DNA of 64,000 bases from Hirsutella rhossiliensis (Eukaryota > Ascomycota > Sordariomycetes > Hypocreales > Ophiocordycipitaceae): assembly GCF_020360975.1 (NCBI RefSeq), contig NW_025408673.1, positions 868,001 through 932,000 on the forward strand, read 5' to 3'. Below the pieces are notes generated by a model. That model worked only from the letters and a program-made list of their open reading frames with translations, had not been told where the DNA came from and searched no databases. Made by a program: the position numbers and the translations under genes. Positions 10,001 through 21,572 of this stretch are shown piece after piece; position 1 is the first letter of the stretch, and each line of letters opens with the position of its first letter.

Positions 10001-10846
10001 ATAAGGCTGTCTCCTCGGATAAGGCACATTTTAGCTACGGTGACGAGGTCAAGGCTCGGGTACTAAGAAGCCGAGCACGTGTAGCTGCTCGGATCATCTC
10101 TGAGAGCAGAAGACGCCGGAAGAGAAAGACATTAAGAGGCTCCACAAGAGCTCGTTAAATTTGTGTGAAGCTCCGGGCAATACCAATGGCAAGAAAAGTC
10201 AGTAAATCTATCTCGAGAAGATCGTAGAGGGATATATCGGGCCGGAGCTCCTCAAGGAAGGCTTCCCAACTCGTATCAGAAGAAGACGGAGACGGTAGCT
10301 ACAGGCCGGGTAAGAGTATTATTCCCAATGTAAAATCGCAGATAGTGGCCATACTGGCCAGATGGCTACCAGGCGTCTTCAACTTGAGCGTGTGTTTGAC
10401 CGTGTGCGTGTGACCGTGTGCGTGTGTGTACTGTTCCTCTCTTTTGACACCCAAATTCGTTATACCGTGGTGGCCAGTCAGCACGCGGCATCTACCGCCG
10501 GCGACAAAAAGCTCCTGCAGGCGACTCTTATTCTGGCAGTCATATTGTGCCTCGATTTGCAGATTAGCCGCGCGCTCATTCCTCACATGATGGCCCTGAT
10601 AATTGCTGCCTAAATGTTCTCTCTTGCAATGCCTGATCATCTCGTTGTTATTGTAGCTGAGAACTGCTCATCCCTGGCAACAAGAGTTCGATCAAAAGAT
10701 CACTGCGTTGAATGCTGCCAACAGGTCATCGAATATCGTAGCCATGCTCGGGCTGGATAACGTCGAGCTCGTTCTCGATGCCGACAAAGTCTAATAATGG
10801 AAAAGAGTCTTTGGCTTATTCGCCACCCAATCGCTTGTTCATGTGT
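7010..10846. other. 3.8-kb intergenic region, no supported gene
   Basis: Ordinary base composition. Open frames of 60-113 codons occur on both strands (for example around 7195-7654, 9081-9407 and 10299-10640) but none shows a domain, signal peptide or plausible splice continuation. The region holds the left arm of the inverted repeat (7848-7961), a 22-bp near-duplicate CCCCAGGTCAAGAACATTA / CCCCATGTCAAGAACATTG (8419-8462), a small palindrome GTCGTC-GTT-GACGAC (8076-8090) and GTGTGCGTGTG-type repeats near 10390-10430. Confidence 0.55.
7848..7961. repeat. Inverted repeat, left arm (~115 bp)
   Basis: The reverse complement of this segment matches 14030-14145 over its whole length; similarity appears to fade gradually beyond the inner end. 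This arm keeps CpA and TpG, whereas the right arm has TpA at most of those positions from about 14081 on. The pair is 6.3 kb end to end and encloses the pepsin-like gene. It could be the termini of an old DNA transposon or two unrelated insertions of one small repeat in opposite orientation. Confidence 0.8.
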
Positions 10847-12712
10847 TCACGTAGCCTCGCTGTAGAAACTGACCTGCCCAAGAGATCTATGCAAAAAGAG
10901 CACGTACATGTAGTATACAGTGTAGCCCAAGTCGTCCTCAATTAAAGCCGGCATCTCTGTCGGTTGGTGTTTCATGGGCTCCGACGAAATCTCCTGCGGA
11001 ATAAAATGTGGGAAGCCCTGGCTGGGATAACCAAGATTTTGCTTGGGGGACTGCGATAGGTCTCGCCCATTCTGAAAGTTGGGCTCTGATTGCGTCGTCT
11101 TGCCCTTGCGCTTCCGCCCCAAGAGCCACCAGATGAGAGCGGCGGCAGCCAGAAGGGCAGCTGCTGCACCAACAGCAATTCCAGCGACGGCTCCAGGAGT
11201 TATGGAGGCCCCTGAACCGCCACCATTGGAACTGGAGCCTCGCTCCGGCTGGAGCGACGCAGTTGGCTGCCTGGCACAAACCTCTTTGGCTGTGGCTGGA
11301 AACACCTCGTTCTTGTCATTGACGGCGACCAGGTTCTCTTCGGACGTTGGGTTGGCCTCCCAGAGTGTGAACTGATTAGCGCCGCGGTTGGCCATGAGGT
11401 AGGCGCTGGTGAGGAAGTATCGGCCCAGAACCGGTATGTAGTTAGCTGTTGTGACTTGCAGCGAGTTGATGCGTATAGCAGGCCGCGAGTCGTTGACGGA
11501 GATCTCCCCTCCGGCCTCGATGCAGCGTTCAGGCACGATAAGCTGATGATTGAGTATCTTAATCTGCAGGCCGCTGTCAAGTACAAAGGACAAGTCGCCG
11601 GTGAAGTTATATAGTCATATTGTTAGCCAAAGCAACATACGTATCGGTAACATAAACATGAAAGCCGTGCCCCCCTGGCGATACCCACATTGGCAATCTA
11701 GGATCGAGAATCACGCTCCACCAATCTATGCTCGCGGAGCGACTGTACTCCAAATTTCCTATCCCGGCTAGTAGGTTCTTGAAGTAAGGAGTTCGAGGCA
11801 TGTCCATAATTACGGGGCGTTCGGGCAGGAGACAGGCTCGTAGTACGGTGCCACCGTTTTCTCGCGGGAAGATGGAAGCATTGGTGCCATTGGCAAAGTT
11901 GAGCACAATGTCGCGGAGAGGCACCGTCATGCCACTCTCGCAATCCCTTGTGTCAGTTAAGAAGGCCGTATAGCCATCGCCGTACGTCTTTGCCTTGTCA
12001 TATCCGCCTAAGACGAGGGCCCCCGGTCTTTGGTCCCGGTCATTGACACCGTCCAGACCCCAGTAGAACCCAACGGCGCTCGACATAATGTGACCTGCCT
12101 TGCGTAGAGCGTTGATGAGCGAGGAAGCAGAACCCAGGCCGATGATGTTCTGTGGATCGTAGCCTTGGAGGTTCCAGTCGGTGGGGGCTTGCTATGGAGA
12201 AATTGGGCAGGCTGACGTTGTTGCCAAGGTTCAAGGTGTCTGTAAACATGGAGTACGTCTTGGAGTCCCATAGCTCGGCGAGAGGCTTGCCAGAAGGGGC
12301 AGGGCCGCCTTTGGCCGGATCATAGATTCCTCCTCGAAACGTGATACACGCGTCGTTGGTGTCGACAAGGCCCAGTGAGTCGCATTTGGGACCATACAAG
12401 AAAGCGTTGTTATTGTCCCTGCCGACTGTCAGCCAAAGAAGCAGTGAAAACGTGGAATGATCAGCGATGACACTCACCATTTGGGTAAGAAGGCAAATTG
12501 CTGCTCGGTTGGCCAACATTGACGGCGATGCCACGTCGCGTCTTGCCAGTAGCCAAAGTGACGTTGACAATGGGCAGTGACACTGGGCCGGGCACGCAGT
12601 CTTGTGCCATGATCATGGTGACAAGATGGAGCAAGAGGAAAACGATAGGTGCAACAAGGGGCGGCGGGCTGGCGGTTGACATGCCAGCCCTGCCAGCCGT
12701 GATGCGGTTCAT
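10847..12712 (-). pseudogene. Membrane-anchored pepsin-like (A1 family) protein, apparently frameshifted and lacking catalytic motifs
   Basis: Exon 1 (12712-12478) encodes a hydrophobic leader ending near MIMAQDC and the strand GIAVNVGQPSSNL that opens the A1 fold; a 52-bp intron (12477-12426, GTGAGT..ACAG, phase 1) follows. The next part reads DNNNAFLYG, TFRGGIYDP, then GLGSASSLINAL, GALVLGGYD, YIPVLGRYFLTSAYL and FTLWEANP, all typical of the fungal pepsin-like family with a single C-terminal helix (AGIAVGAAAALLAAAALIWWLL) and a basic cytoplasmic tail. Where DTGS should stand the sequence is PN/VGRDNNN, and the second site reads ILDPR, so activity is unlikely. The frame shifts by one base at a C5 run (plus-strand G5, 12183-12187) and again at about 11609-11613 in TATATA. 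Both could be real mutations or base-calling errors. The exact C-terminus (after ~10930) is uncertain. Confidence 0.7.
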
Positions 12713-14029
12713 CCAGAACAGAGAGTGCTACTGCTGGAGGCTCTTTTTCTCGCCACGTATGTGGTCCCCGGCGTCAATCTTTATCCATCATCTTGGGCCA
12801 GAAGGCATCAAATGACGGCGAGCCGAGGGAACGTGTAAACGTGAGTAGTATTCGCACTTTATGTTGGTTACCCCCTGCGTGGTTTCCTGCGCCTGCCTGC
12901 ACGGCCGACTCGGATTTAAGCTGAAAGAAGCGGCTTGCAGACAGAGCGCCGGCAAGGCGTACTGGCTCACGCCGGGCTGAGGCCAAGAGGAAGTGGGATT
13001 GTGTTGGTTTATCCGGCCATGAGAGTAGCATCGCAGCGCCCATCTTGGACTCGAGCCAATGGGAGACGCATGTGAAGATATGTCCGTGCAAAATGCACAC
13101 CTAACTAACAAACCTGTATGTAGGTAAATATATATATCGTGTGTCTATGCGGAGTATATCGTGGGCGGCAAGACAGACACAGCCAAGATACGGCAACATA
13201 CGGAAACTGCATGTGTACTCGGCGCTTGGCTTCATTATTGTTATACCGTTATAATTCGGCAATGTTACCCGAGCCGTATTGAGGTTCATGTCCAATCCTA
13301 GCCATCATTATTTGTCGCGATTGAGGCCGTAGGAACTCTACATGGCTCTTCATTAAAAAACGATATTGAAATCAAGCAGAACGGCTCGGGCCCCAGAACG
13401 GTTTCGGGCAAGGCCCCAGCTGCCATGCAGAGCCTCGCCTTGATTCCATCACCAACCAACAAGCCGACCGGACGACAAAAGCCCGTTGCAGGGCAAACCG
13501 TGGGCCAATCAGATCTCGAGCACAACCGCCCTCGCGGGCGCTTACTTTGAGGCTGGGCCAGTTTTCCGTGCCTTCACTCGCTGTCTTGCATATGCACATC
13601 AAGGCGGGCACACGGTGCCTACAGTACTGTATCGTCTTGTTGATGCCAGAAGCATGGGCAGGCCAAACGGGGGTAGGAGACTTGGTTTACACACCTACAT
13701 ACACCACAAAACATGCACATCCGTTGATTTTTGTCCCAAGTTATGGCCCCACGCACATATATACAGGCTCCGCTGGAGCTCCTCGGTCTTTGCCAACTTG
13801 GCATCGGCAAGGCCACGAGCTAGATCCGACAGCAATGTTATTTGCTTGCTCCGAAATATCCAAGGGCAAAATGGCCAGGGGGACTTCCTTTGGCTTGGTC
13901 CATATATTCAGGTTCTGGGACAGCTTGGAGGCTTTGGGGGGCTTGATCCGGGCAAAAGAGTGAGGATGCCTGCACCACTAATAGCAAAGGCTCTCCGGTG
14001 GGTATATTATAGGGTACCTCTTAAGCAGT
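12713..14029. other. Intergenic region between the pepsin-like gene and the repeat island
   Basis: Includes the promoter side of the pepsin-like gene and ends at the right inverted-repeat arm. A plus-strand open frame (13486-14064, 192 codons) and its shadow (13547-13963) have no domain and run into the repeat arm; I do not call them. No RNA gene seen. Confidence 0.5.
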
Positions 14030-14145
14030 GGCTTGAGAGCACAGTGGAAGAAATAGGGGCATAGAAAGGTGAATTTAGTGATATATATCTTGGTCTATCT
14101 ATTAGGATAAGAGACGGGCTTATATAGGTATAGTAACTATATATA
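14030..14145. repeat. Inverted repeat, right arm, straddling the RIP boundary
   Basis: From 14030 to about 14075 it is essentially identical to the complement of the left arm; from about 14081 on, most differences from the left arm are TpG to TpA or CpA to TpA, with a few transversions. This places the edge of the mutated zone inside a single repeat unit. Confidence 0.8.
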
Positions 14146-14538
14146 GCTAGCTAAAAGAGGGTATTAAGATATTCCTATACCTAAGTTAGGCCTATATAAT
14201 ATCCTTAGGCTAAGGGAGTTATATTAGTTAGGCAAGGTCTACTAGGTATAACTATAGCCTATTATACCCCCTTTCCTTAATATACCCCCTTACTATCCTA
14301 GCTTTCTAGATAGTAGGGTAATAGAAAGAGGGGCGTTTAGTTTAATAAATATAAGGCTATTCCGATATTAAATTTTAGCTACTTTACTATTTATTTAAGG
14401 AGGTTATTTTATAATAAGGGAGGCTCTTAATAGTATTCTATAAAAAAGAAGGTAAATATAGTAAAAGATAATCTAGTTTAGTAACTAGCGCTATATACCT
14501 TTTAAGTATATAGTATTAATTACCCCTTTTACTAAAAT
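14146..14538. other. AT-rich, RIP-mutated flank of the copia element
   Basis: No gene. Runs of TATATA and the repeated string TATACCCCCTT (14261-14291) are present. No boundary of a further element could be found. Confidence 0.5.
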
Positions 14539-15015
14539 TCTTATAAGGAGAGATATAAGAAGTATATATAAAATATATAAAGTTAAAAGTAAAAGTAAGG
14601 GGTCGGATAGGTAAGGTAGAGATGTTTAATTCTTATAAGGGCAGTAATTATAGTAGGGGAGTAATTATTAGATTACCTTAATTTTCCTTCTTTCTTCTAT
14701 CTAACGCCCCTCTTTATACTTATCTAGTATCTCGATTAATAAAGAAGATCCTACTTAAAGAAGCTATTAATATCCTTTTAACTACTAAGCTTATTATTAG
14801 TTTTTCCCCTTTATTCTAGCTATTACTAGTATATCCGTCTTATCTCTCGCTACCTTTATAGGAAGCTATCGCTACTTCTACTTCCCCTTATACCCCTACC
14901 CTCTTCTCTATACCTCTTTTTAGCTCCTTCTTTAAAACCTGTTTTTTAGCTTCCTAGGTCCCTCGTACTAAGAGATATCTCTAAGAACTACGAAATTAGG
15001 CCACGCTTCGCGATA
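14539..15015 (-). repeat. Copia LTR (3' LTR in element orientation)
   Basis: 477 bp, matching 20394-20492 plus 21191-21572. The minus-strand LTR begins TATCGCG (a RIP version of TG...) directly after the polypurine tract. Differences from the other copy are almost all C/T or G/A. Confidence 0.85.
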
Positions 15016-15399
15016 TACCCCCTTAGCTATAGCCTGCCCTTATAGAAAGGGTAAAGCTAAATACCTAGGCCGGTAAGTATATAGAGGAGGTCTTAGTTTA
15101 TACTTATCCCTTACTCGAGAAATCCGGGTTTTAGCCCTAGGCTCTTTTAGACCTACTTTAGGAAAAAGGGCCTTAAGGAGGATATTAAGTCCTATAAGAA
15201 AGGGGGGCTTCTCTAAGGATAAGTCCCTAAAAAGGGGGCCTTTAAGAAGAATAAGTCCTAATTAAGCTAGGGGCCCTCCTTTAGGATAAGTCCTAATTCC
15301 TCTCTTTAGCTATAGACGTCTCCTTCCTCCTATATACTATTAGCTCCTCTTATAGACTCTTAAAGCGGGCTTCTAAGGATAGCTTTTCTCGAACGTCTT

Positions 15400-18300
15400 T
15401 TAGCCTAATTTACTATAAAAAGATAGCTAGCTTCTACTTTAGTAGGGGCTTTATAAGACCGTCGGCTTTTATCGATACTATTAGAACCTAACGGACGGAA
15501 ATTAGTCCCCTTTAGACCTCTTAGCGTAACTAATACTAGTAGATATCGATATACCGTAGCTAGGTTAATAGCTTACTATTTTCCTCCGTAAGAATTTATA
15601 TAGTCTATATATTATCGTATTCTATAGCTAACGGGGACGGAATTTATAGTTAGAACGATATTAGTAGCCGGCTAAGGAAAATCGCTTCTTTTAACGCTTC
15701 TAAAAGAGCTAGTAGCTCTGCCTCTATACTAGAAGTCGTAACGGTAGCTTGCTTCGAAGCTCTCTAAGCAATAGTTCCTCTAAAAAGGGATATAATATAC
15801 CCTTATAAGCTCTTTCTATCTAAGGAATTATCCGTAAAGGACGAATCGCTCGAATAAAGGAAGATTTCGGCAGCTAATTTCCTTCCCTGCCCTCCTAAGC
15901 GTAGACTATATAACCTCGTTAAATAGAGATAAAGGATTGCTTAGTCTACTACTTCTTAGTGCCTAGGGCTAGGATTGTAGTTATACCTAGCTAGCCGGGA
16001 GACCGTAAAAGAGATATCCGGTCTAATAGAAATAGCTAAAAAAAGCAGGGAGCCTACCTTCTATTAATATTAGTGTTTCTCTTACTCCCTAGCTTAAAAG
16101 GACGGATTAAGTAAAAGCTCTTTATCTAATATAGGCGTAGTAGGAAGCTTCTTATTAAGGGAAGTAGGGAGGAATTTATAAGCGACCTTATCGATATAGG
16201 CGTCTTAGGTAAGCTAGATAGTCTATTAGGACCTATTCTAAAGGATTTATATCCCTAAGAACTACTTTAGCTCCTATAGCTTAGTTATCTTATACCTTTA
16301 TTATAGGCCTCGTATAGCCTCCCTAGTAATAGCTTCTTCCTCTTTTAGGTAGGCCTAGACAATATCGTCGATATAGAAGAAGACCGTGATTTTACCCTTC
16401 TATATTATATATAGTTCCTAAGGGACTTTCGTAAAGCTTAGGGCTTTAAGGGAACCTATTAAATGCTATTGCTAAAGAAGGGGTAATCTTTATAGTCTAT
16501 ATAGAGCTTTCCTAAGCCGTAGAACCTTTCCTAGTTATTAGAAACTAAGAGGAAGTCGTATATAGATAACTTCTTCTTCCTCGAGAGGGTAGTTAACGAA
16601 GGCGTTAACTATATCTATTTAATCGAGCTCGAGGTCGAATTCTGCTGCTATAGCTATAAGGGTCCGAAAAGATATCCCTGCTAGGGTGGTTGCCTTAGTA
16701 GGTAGATCCCCCTTTTCCTATTAATTCCTATAGATAACTAGCCGGGCTTTATACTTTTAAAGGAAGCTATGTTTATTAGTCTTATAGATAAAGACCTACT
16801 TATAGCTAAGGACCTATTTTCCTCTTACCTTTTCCTTTAGGACCTCTTTAAAAGACCCTATCTCCTCGTATAAGGCTAGGTAGTCTTTCTAAGCCTAGAA
16901 AAACTAGTCTCTAAAAGGGTGTTTTTCTAGCTGCTTCTAGTTTACTAGTAGGTCCGGGAGGTCTCTTTTATATACCTTCCTTACTAATAGAGGCTTAAAA
17001 AGCCAGCCTACTATAAATGCTCCGTAGGAACCGTCTTCTATAGGCGTTAAATAGAAGTCGGAAAAACGATCGAAATAAGGGAGTAATTAGTCTTCTTTCG
17101 TATCGGGCCCTATACCTTCCTTTGCTTCTCGAAGTAGGGATAAAAAGGCAGCCGGGTAATCCTTTAAGAGAGGTGCCTTTCCTACCCCCTTAAGGGTCGA
17201 GATAGGAAGACTAACCGAAAAAGCTGCTTTTAGATCTTCTTCTTATTCCGTAAGAGGAGGCGTAGGGAGGTAGGCGTATTCTAGCTCTACTACTTTCCTA
17301 TAGTCTCCTTCTTTATCTAGATTATCTAATCTAGCAGCTTCCTCTTTTTCCTCTTCTTCGAAGTTAGCGTTATCCTTAACTACTTCGACGTCGGTTTCTT
17401 CTTTTATTTCCTCGTCTAGGACCTCTTCTTAAAACTATTAGGAAGGGGGGATTTAAATCTTCTAAATTAGCTAACGTTAAGAGAGTAAGAGGGGCTATTA
17501 ATCCCTCTTCCCGTTAAAGAAGCTAGATTCGTTGAAAATTATATCCCTAGTTAAAATAACCTTCTATAGAAGAGGAATCTAGATCTAGAAGATATTTATA
17601 GAATTATAACTAATAAGGTAACTAATAAAGGCTCTAGGATTAAGCTTTCTTTTCTTCTTCCTTTTTAGCTGCGTATCGGTAGTTATAGCGTATGCCTTAT
17701 AGCCGTAGACATAAAGGTAGGCTAGCGAGGCCCTCTTCTTCGTAAAGAGCTCGAGGGGGGATTTTTAGTCTATTCCTTAGTTTAGTTCCCTAGGGTCCTT
17801 AGGGTCCCTAGGGGTCCGGTTCTATAGGTAATAGGCGGTCTTAACGACTTCCCTCTAAAGGTCGTATAGAAGCTTTATAGTAAGTCTTATTATATAGGCC
17901 CTTTCTATTATAGCACCCCTTAATCTTTCTGCCCCTCCGTTCTAGGCCTAGGTATTTAGTGCTAATAAGAGGGGTAAAATACCTATTTTTCGAAGCTAAT
18001 TTAAGATATCCTTTATAAATAGCTCTCCGTTAAACCGTATCTTCTTTACCTCGTAGCTAAAGTAGGAATTTATCTAGTTAACGAAGTCCTAGAAGGCAAA
18101 CTAGTTATACTTACTTAGGTAGGTCCGTAAGAAATAGGGGAAAACCATCCCTAAAAAAGCGTCTATAAAAAACATTACCCTAACGAAACCTTCCTAGTCC
18201 CTAGAGACGTCGGTCTAGTCGACTTAAATTTCCTTATATAGCTAGTCTAGCCGTAAAGGCGTTCGTCTAGAAATTCGTCTCCTAGTCTTCCCTTAGCCAT

Positions 18301-19600
18301 AGTATTCGTATTTAACGGTCTTTAGGCCCCTTATTCGTACGCCCTATTATTAGCCTAGCTTATATAAAGCTAGGGGGCCCGGGTAACTAAGACGTGCGTG
18401 CTAAAGAAGACCGTCTCCTTAGGCTGCCGGAAGAGGGTCCTTTAAACCTACCCTCCTAGTAGGGAAAGCTAACTTCTCGAGAGATTCCTTCCTAAGGATA
18501 GGTCGGAATTCGAGAATAAATTAACCGAATTTTTCCTCGATAAGCCCGATAGTCTAATTCTTCTAGACTAGCCTTATAGGCTTAGACGTTATATCCTAGA
18601 AGATCCCTTCCTTTTAAAGAAGGTAGAAGGAAATTAGGCTTATTAAAAATCGAGGGCAAAAAGCTACCCTTTTTTATTAAAGAATTCGTATAGACCTATT
18701 AGGTAATTTTATCGTGAAATTTACCCTTTTATATCCCTCTATCTATACGGTTAATTCCCCGGCAATAAGATATTCCCTTTATGCCTTCTTAAAGGACCGG
18801 AATCGTAAGAGTATATTATAGATATCGAGGGAAGCACTAGAGTTAAGGATAGCTAATTTTCGTAGGGGATAATCGGAGGGCTCTAATAGTTAGTCTTAGC
18901 CTTATTAATCTATAGGGAAGACGAAGGCCGGATTTACTATACTAACGATTTTTCCTCGAATTTACGGCTCGAATAAGGGTAGTAGCGTTAGTTACTATTT
19001 CTTAGTAACCCGAATCTCGTCTATCTTCTTCTATAACGAGGGGTCCTCTTTAAGAGACTATTATATTATTTCTTATAGCCTCTTTAAAGGGTTAAATCCT
19101 TTAGGTCGGTTTTCCTCGAAGACCTACTAGTATTATAATAATCGATAGCCTAGGGATTTATAGGCTAGGCAGCCGTTTCGCTTAGTCTTTTATTTCTTTA
19201 AGGAATCCTTATCCCGATCTAGAAGGTCTGCTTAAAAACCCCCCCTTTTTACCCCTTATTACTAATTTTAACGAAGAGGTTCGATTTCGACTAGTTCCCT
19301 AATTTTTCGACTAACGGACTAAAAGGTCTATTAAGGGACTAGTCGGGCCGGTCTAACTAATAGGACCGGGGCCGGGCCCGGAGTAAGAGGCGGAGCTAGG
19401 ACCAGGGCAGCCGTTAAAGACAGGGTTAAGGCTCTTAAAGGAGGAGGAGCTAAAGGAGTAACAGCCGCAGCAGTAGAGGGAGCCGTAGCAATAAGGGCTA
19501 TAGCAGCTATAAGGGCAGTAGGTCGAACCGTCTAGGTCGAGTACTAGCTATAAAGGAATAAGACTACTTACTATTATACTCTAGTAGCCTTTTTATCTAA
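15400..19600 (-). pseudogene. Copia gag-pol, decayed by RIP
   Basis: The reverse-transcriptase signature YIDDI (16375-16361, preceded by VFF) is in the position expected for copia order gag-protease-integrase-RT-RNase H. Upstream, a CCHC-type knuckle (19171-19130) keeps its first Cys and the Gly, but the later Cys and His positions are all Tyr. A GC-rich, Gly/Arg-coding stretch lies near 19340-19520. The frame is broken by many stop codons, so this is a dead gene. Limits are approximate. Confidence 0.7.
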
Positions 19601-20393
19601 TTCCTAGCTAGCTTCTCGAAAGATAGTTAAGTAACCGTTACTAATAGGCTTTATTAGTAGAGATATATCCCGTAGCTACTAGCCGGAAAGAGCTTCTATA
19701 AGGAAGTATTAGTTAGCTTTCTCTAGGATTTCTTCCTACGTAGCTAGCTACGATAAAGCTAGTAGGTTTCTAGTAAAGAAGGCTCCTAGATATACCGTAT
19801 AGGTCTTCTTAATATAGTTAGTTATATAGCCCCTCGAGGGAGCTATCGAGGTCTCGAGCTTTAAAAGCTACTACCTAGGAGTCTCCTCCTCTTAAAGAGT
19901 AATTAGCTTTACGGCACTAACGGATTCCGTTATTACCGTGCGTATAGTAGTTAGTAGCTTCGTCTTATAAAGGTATTCCTTACGGTAACTCTCGTAGTTA
20001 CCTAAGGTAGTAGAAAAAGCTCTCTATTATATAGAGGTTAGCTTAGAGAAGAGGGAAGCTCCTTCTATAAATTCCGTTACCCTAAGATAAAGAGGGGGCT
20101 CGAGAGGGTCCTACTTATTAAAGAAGACTAAATTATAAATAGTTCTATTTATACGAGCCCGTAGCTCCTTTACCTACTTATCCTAATCTTAGGGCTTTAT
20201 AAGAATCGTCCTATAGACTATAAGGACGGTAGAGGAGTCGGTTTTCGTTATTATTGCGGGGAAGGGTAGAAAAGTTAGGTAAAAATCGGCTTTTCTAGTA
20301 AGAGGGGTAAAAGGAAGCTACAAGGGATATAAGAAAGGTGCCTTTTATAGCAGCCGGAAAGTATAGGAATTCTATTCCTCCTAGGCTTATAAC

Positions 20394-21572
20394 TCTCGTA
20401 AAGAGAGATATAAAAAGTATATATAAAATGCACGAAGGTAAAAGTAAAAGTAAGGGGTCGGATAGGTAGGGCAGAGATATTTAATTCTTATAGTATAAGA
20501 AGGTATAAGTAATAAGCGTAGAATCGGGTAATCGATAACGTAAGCGGAAAGATCGGTCGAAGGAGTATAGGGTAGGATTTCGTCCGGAATTTATAACGAG
20601 CATATAAGGGGCTGAATAATATATTAAAAGAATAGCGTTGCAAAAGATACTTACGAACTTACTTATTCTATCTACTACTCCTAGGGAAATCCTTCGTCTT
20701 TTATAGACCATTGCTCGCCTACTAGTAGACCAATTAGTCAGCTTTCTAGCACATTCTATAGTGCTTAAAAAGCTCTATCTATAGTATATCTTCCTGACTT
20801 AGTAGGTGGTCTGATTGTAGCGTGATGGTTAACGTAAGACTATGGGTTCTAGTATAAGTAGTGGATTTAACTAGAATGTTCTATGCCCTACCTATTCTCG
20901 TATCGCGGATATCTTTGGAACCGCTAGGCCAAAATAGGCAATAGGGTATCCGTTCTGCTCGTAATTAACTTCTGCATTTTATGCATATTTTTGTTTGTAA
21001 GGATAGGCTTATCCTAACCCGCTTTTCCTAGAGGAAGGTATAGATATCTAGTAGAGGTCTTTGTCTTTTAAGGGTTATTCCCTTAGACTGTATTATAGAG
21101 CCTCTTTTTACTAGCTTATTCTATAAAGCCTCCCTATGCCTATTATTTCTTTATAATAGTAAAATAGGAATATAAGGGTATATTCTTATATATAGGAGCA
21201 GCAATTACGGTAGGGGAGTAATTATTATATTACCTTAATTCTCTATCTTTCCTCTATCTAACGCCCCTCTTTATATCTATCTAGCATCTTAATTAATAAA
21301 GAAGATCCTACTTAAAGAAGCTACTAATGTCTTTTTAACTACTAAGCTTTTTGCTGGTTTTTCCCCTCCTTTCTAGCCGTTGCCGGCATATCCGTCTTAT
21401 CTCTCGCTACCTCTATAGGAAGCTATCGCTACTTCTACTTCCCCTTATGCCCCTACCCTCTTCTCTATACCTCTTTTTAGCTCCTTCTTTAAAACCTATT
21501 TTTTAGCTTCCTAGGTCCCTCGTACTAAGAGATATCTCTAAGAACTACGAAATCAGGCCACGCTTCGCGATA
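20394..21572 (-). repeat. Copia LTR (5' LTR), split by an insertion
   Basis: LTR sequence occupies 20394-20492 and 21191-21572 (about 481 bp together). It ends ...CGCGATA like the left copy. The interior begins immediately to its left. Confidence 0.85.
20493..21190. mobile_element. ~690-bp insertion within the copia LTR
   Basis: The segment interrupts the LTR and is flanked by the 9-bp direct repeat ATTCTTATA (20484-20492 and 21182-21190). Its ends are also roughly inverted (TATAAGAAGG... / ...TTCTTATA), so the exact boundary and the class (solo LTR or small DNA element) are open. It retains many CpA and TpG dinucleotides (for example around 20630-20760 and 20960-21000), unlike the LTR on both sides, so it is younger or low-copy. 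The only open frame (20711-20481) crosses the junction and is not a gene. Confidence 0.65.

Larger units (their letters stand above)
14539..21572 (-). mobile_element. Ty1/copia retrotransposon, RIP-inactivated
   Basis: Two long direct repeats (14539-15015 and 20394-21572, the latter interrupted) flank a ~5.4-kb interior read on the minus strand. Just inside the left repeat is the complement of a polypurine tract (TAAGGGGGTA, 15025-15016), and just inside the right one is GTTATAAGCC (20393 downward), which I read as the primer-binding site. An intact YIDDI reverse-transcriptase motif lies at 16375-16361 with the copia spacing to the LTR, and a decayed zinc knuckle at 19171-19130. Integrase-core and RNase H regions are inferred from order only. 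Stop codons are frequent and of the TAA/TAG type expected from TGG, CAG and CAA. No clear target-site duplication. Confidence 0.85.

Noticed and set aside
11542..11620. A 74-bp intron (GTATGT..GCTAAC..ACAG) in the pepsin-like gene
   Set aside because: It keeps frame but removes the family-conserved NFTGDLSFVLDSG strand and puts the branch site ~49 nt from the acceptor; a one-base frameshift fits better, though not proven.
13486..14064. 192-codon plus-strand ORF
   Set aside because: No recognisable domain; it runs into the inverted-repeat arm and a shadow frame is equally open.
20815..20860. TAGCGTGATGG / GGTTCTAGT resembling A and B boxes
   Set aside because: Spacing is 27 nt and the B box is poor; cannot fold as a tRNA.
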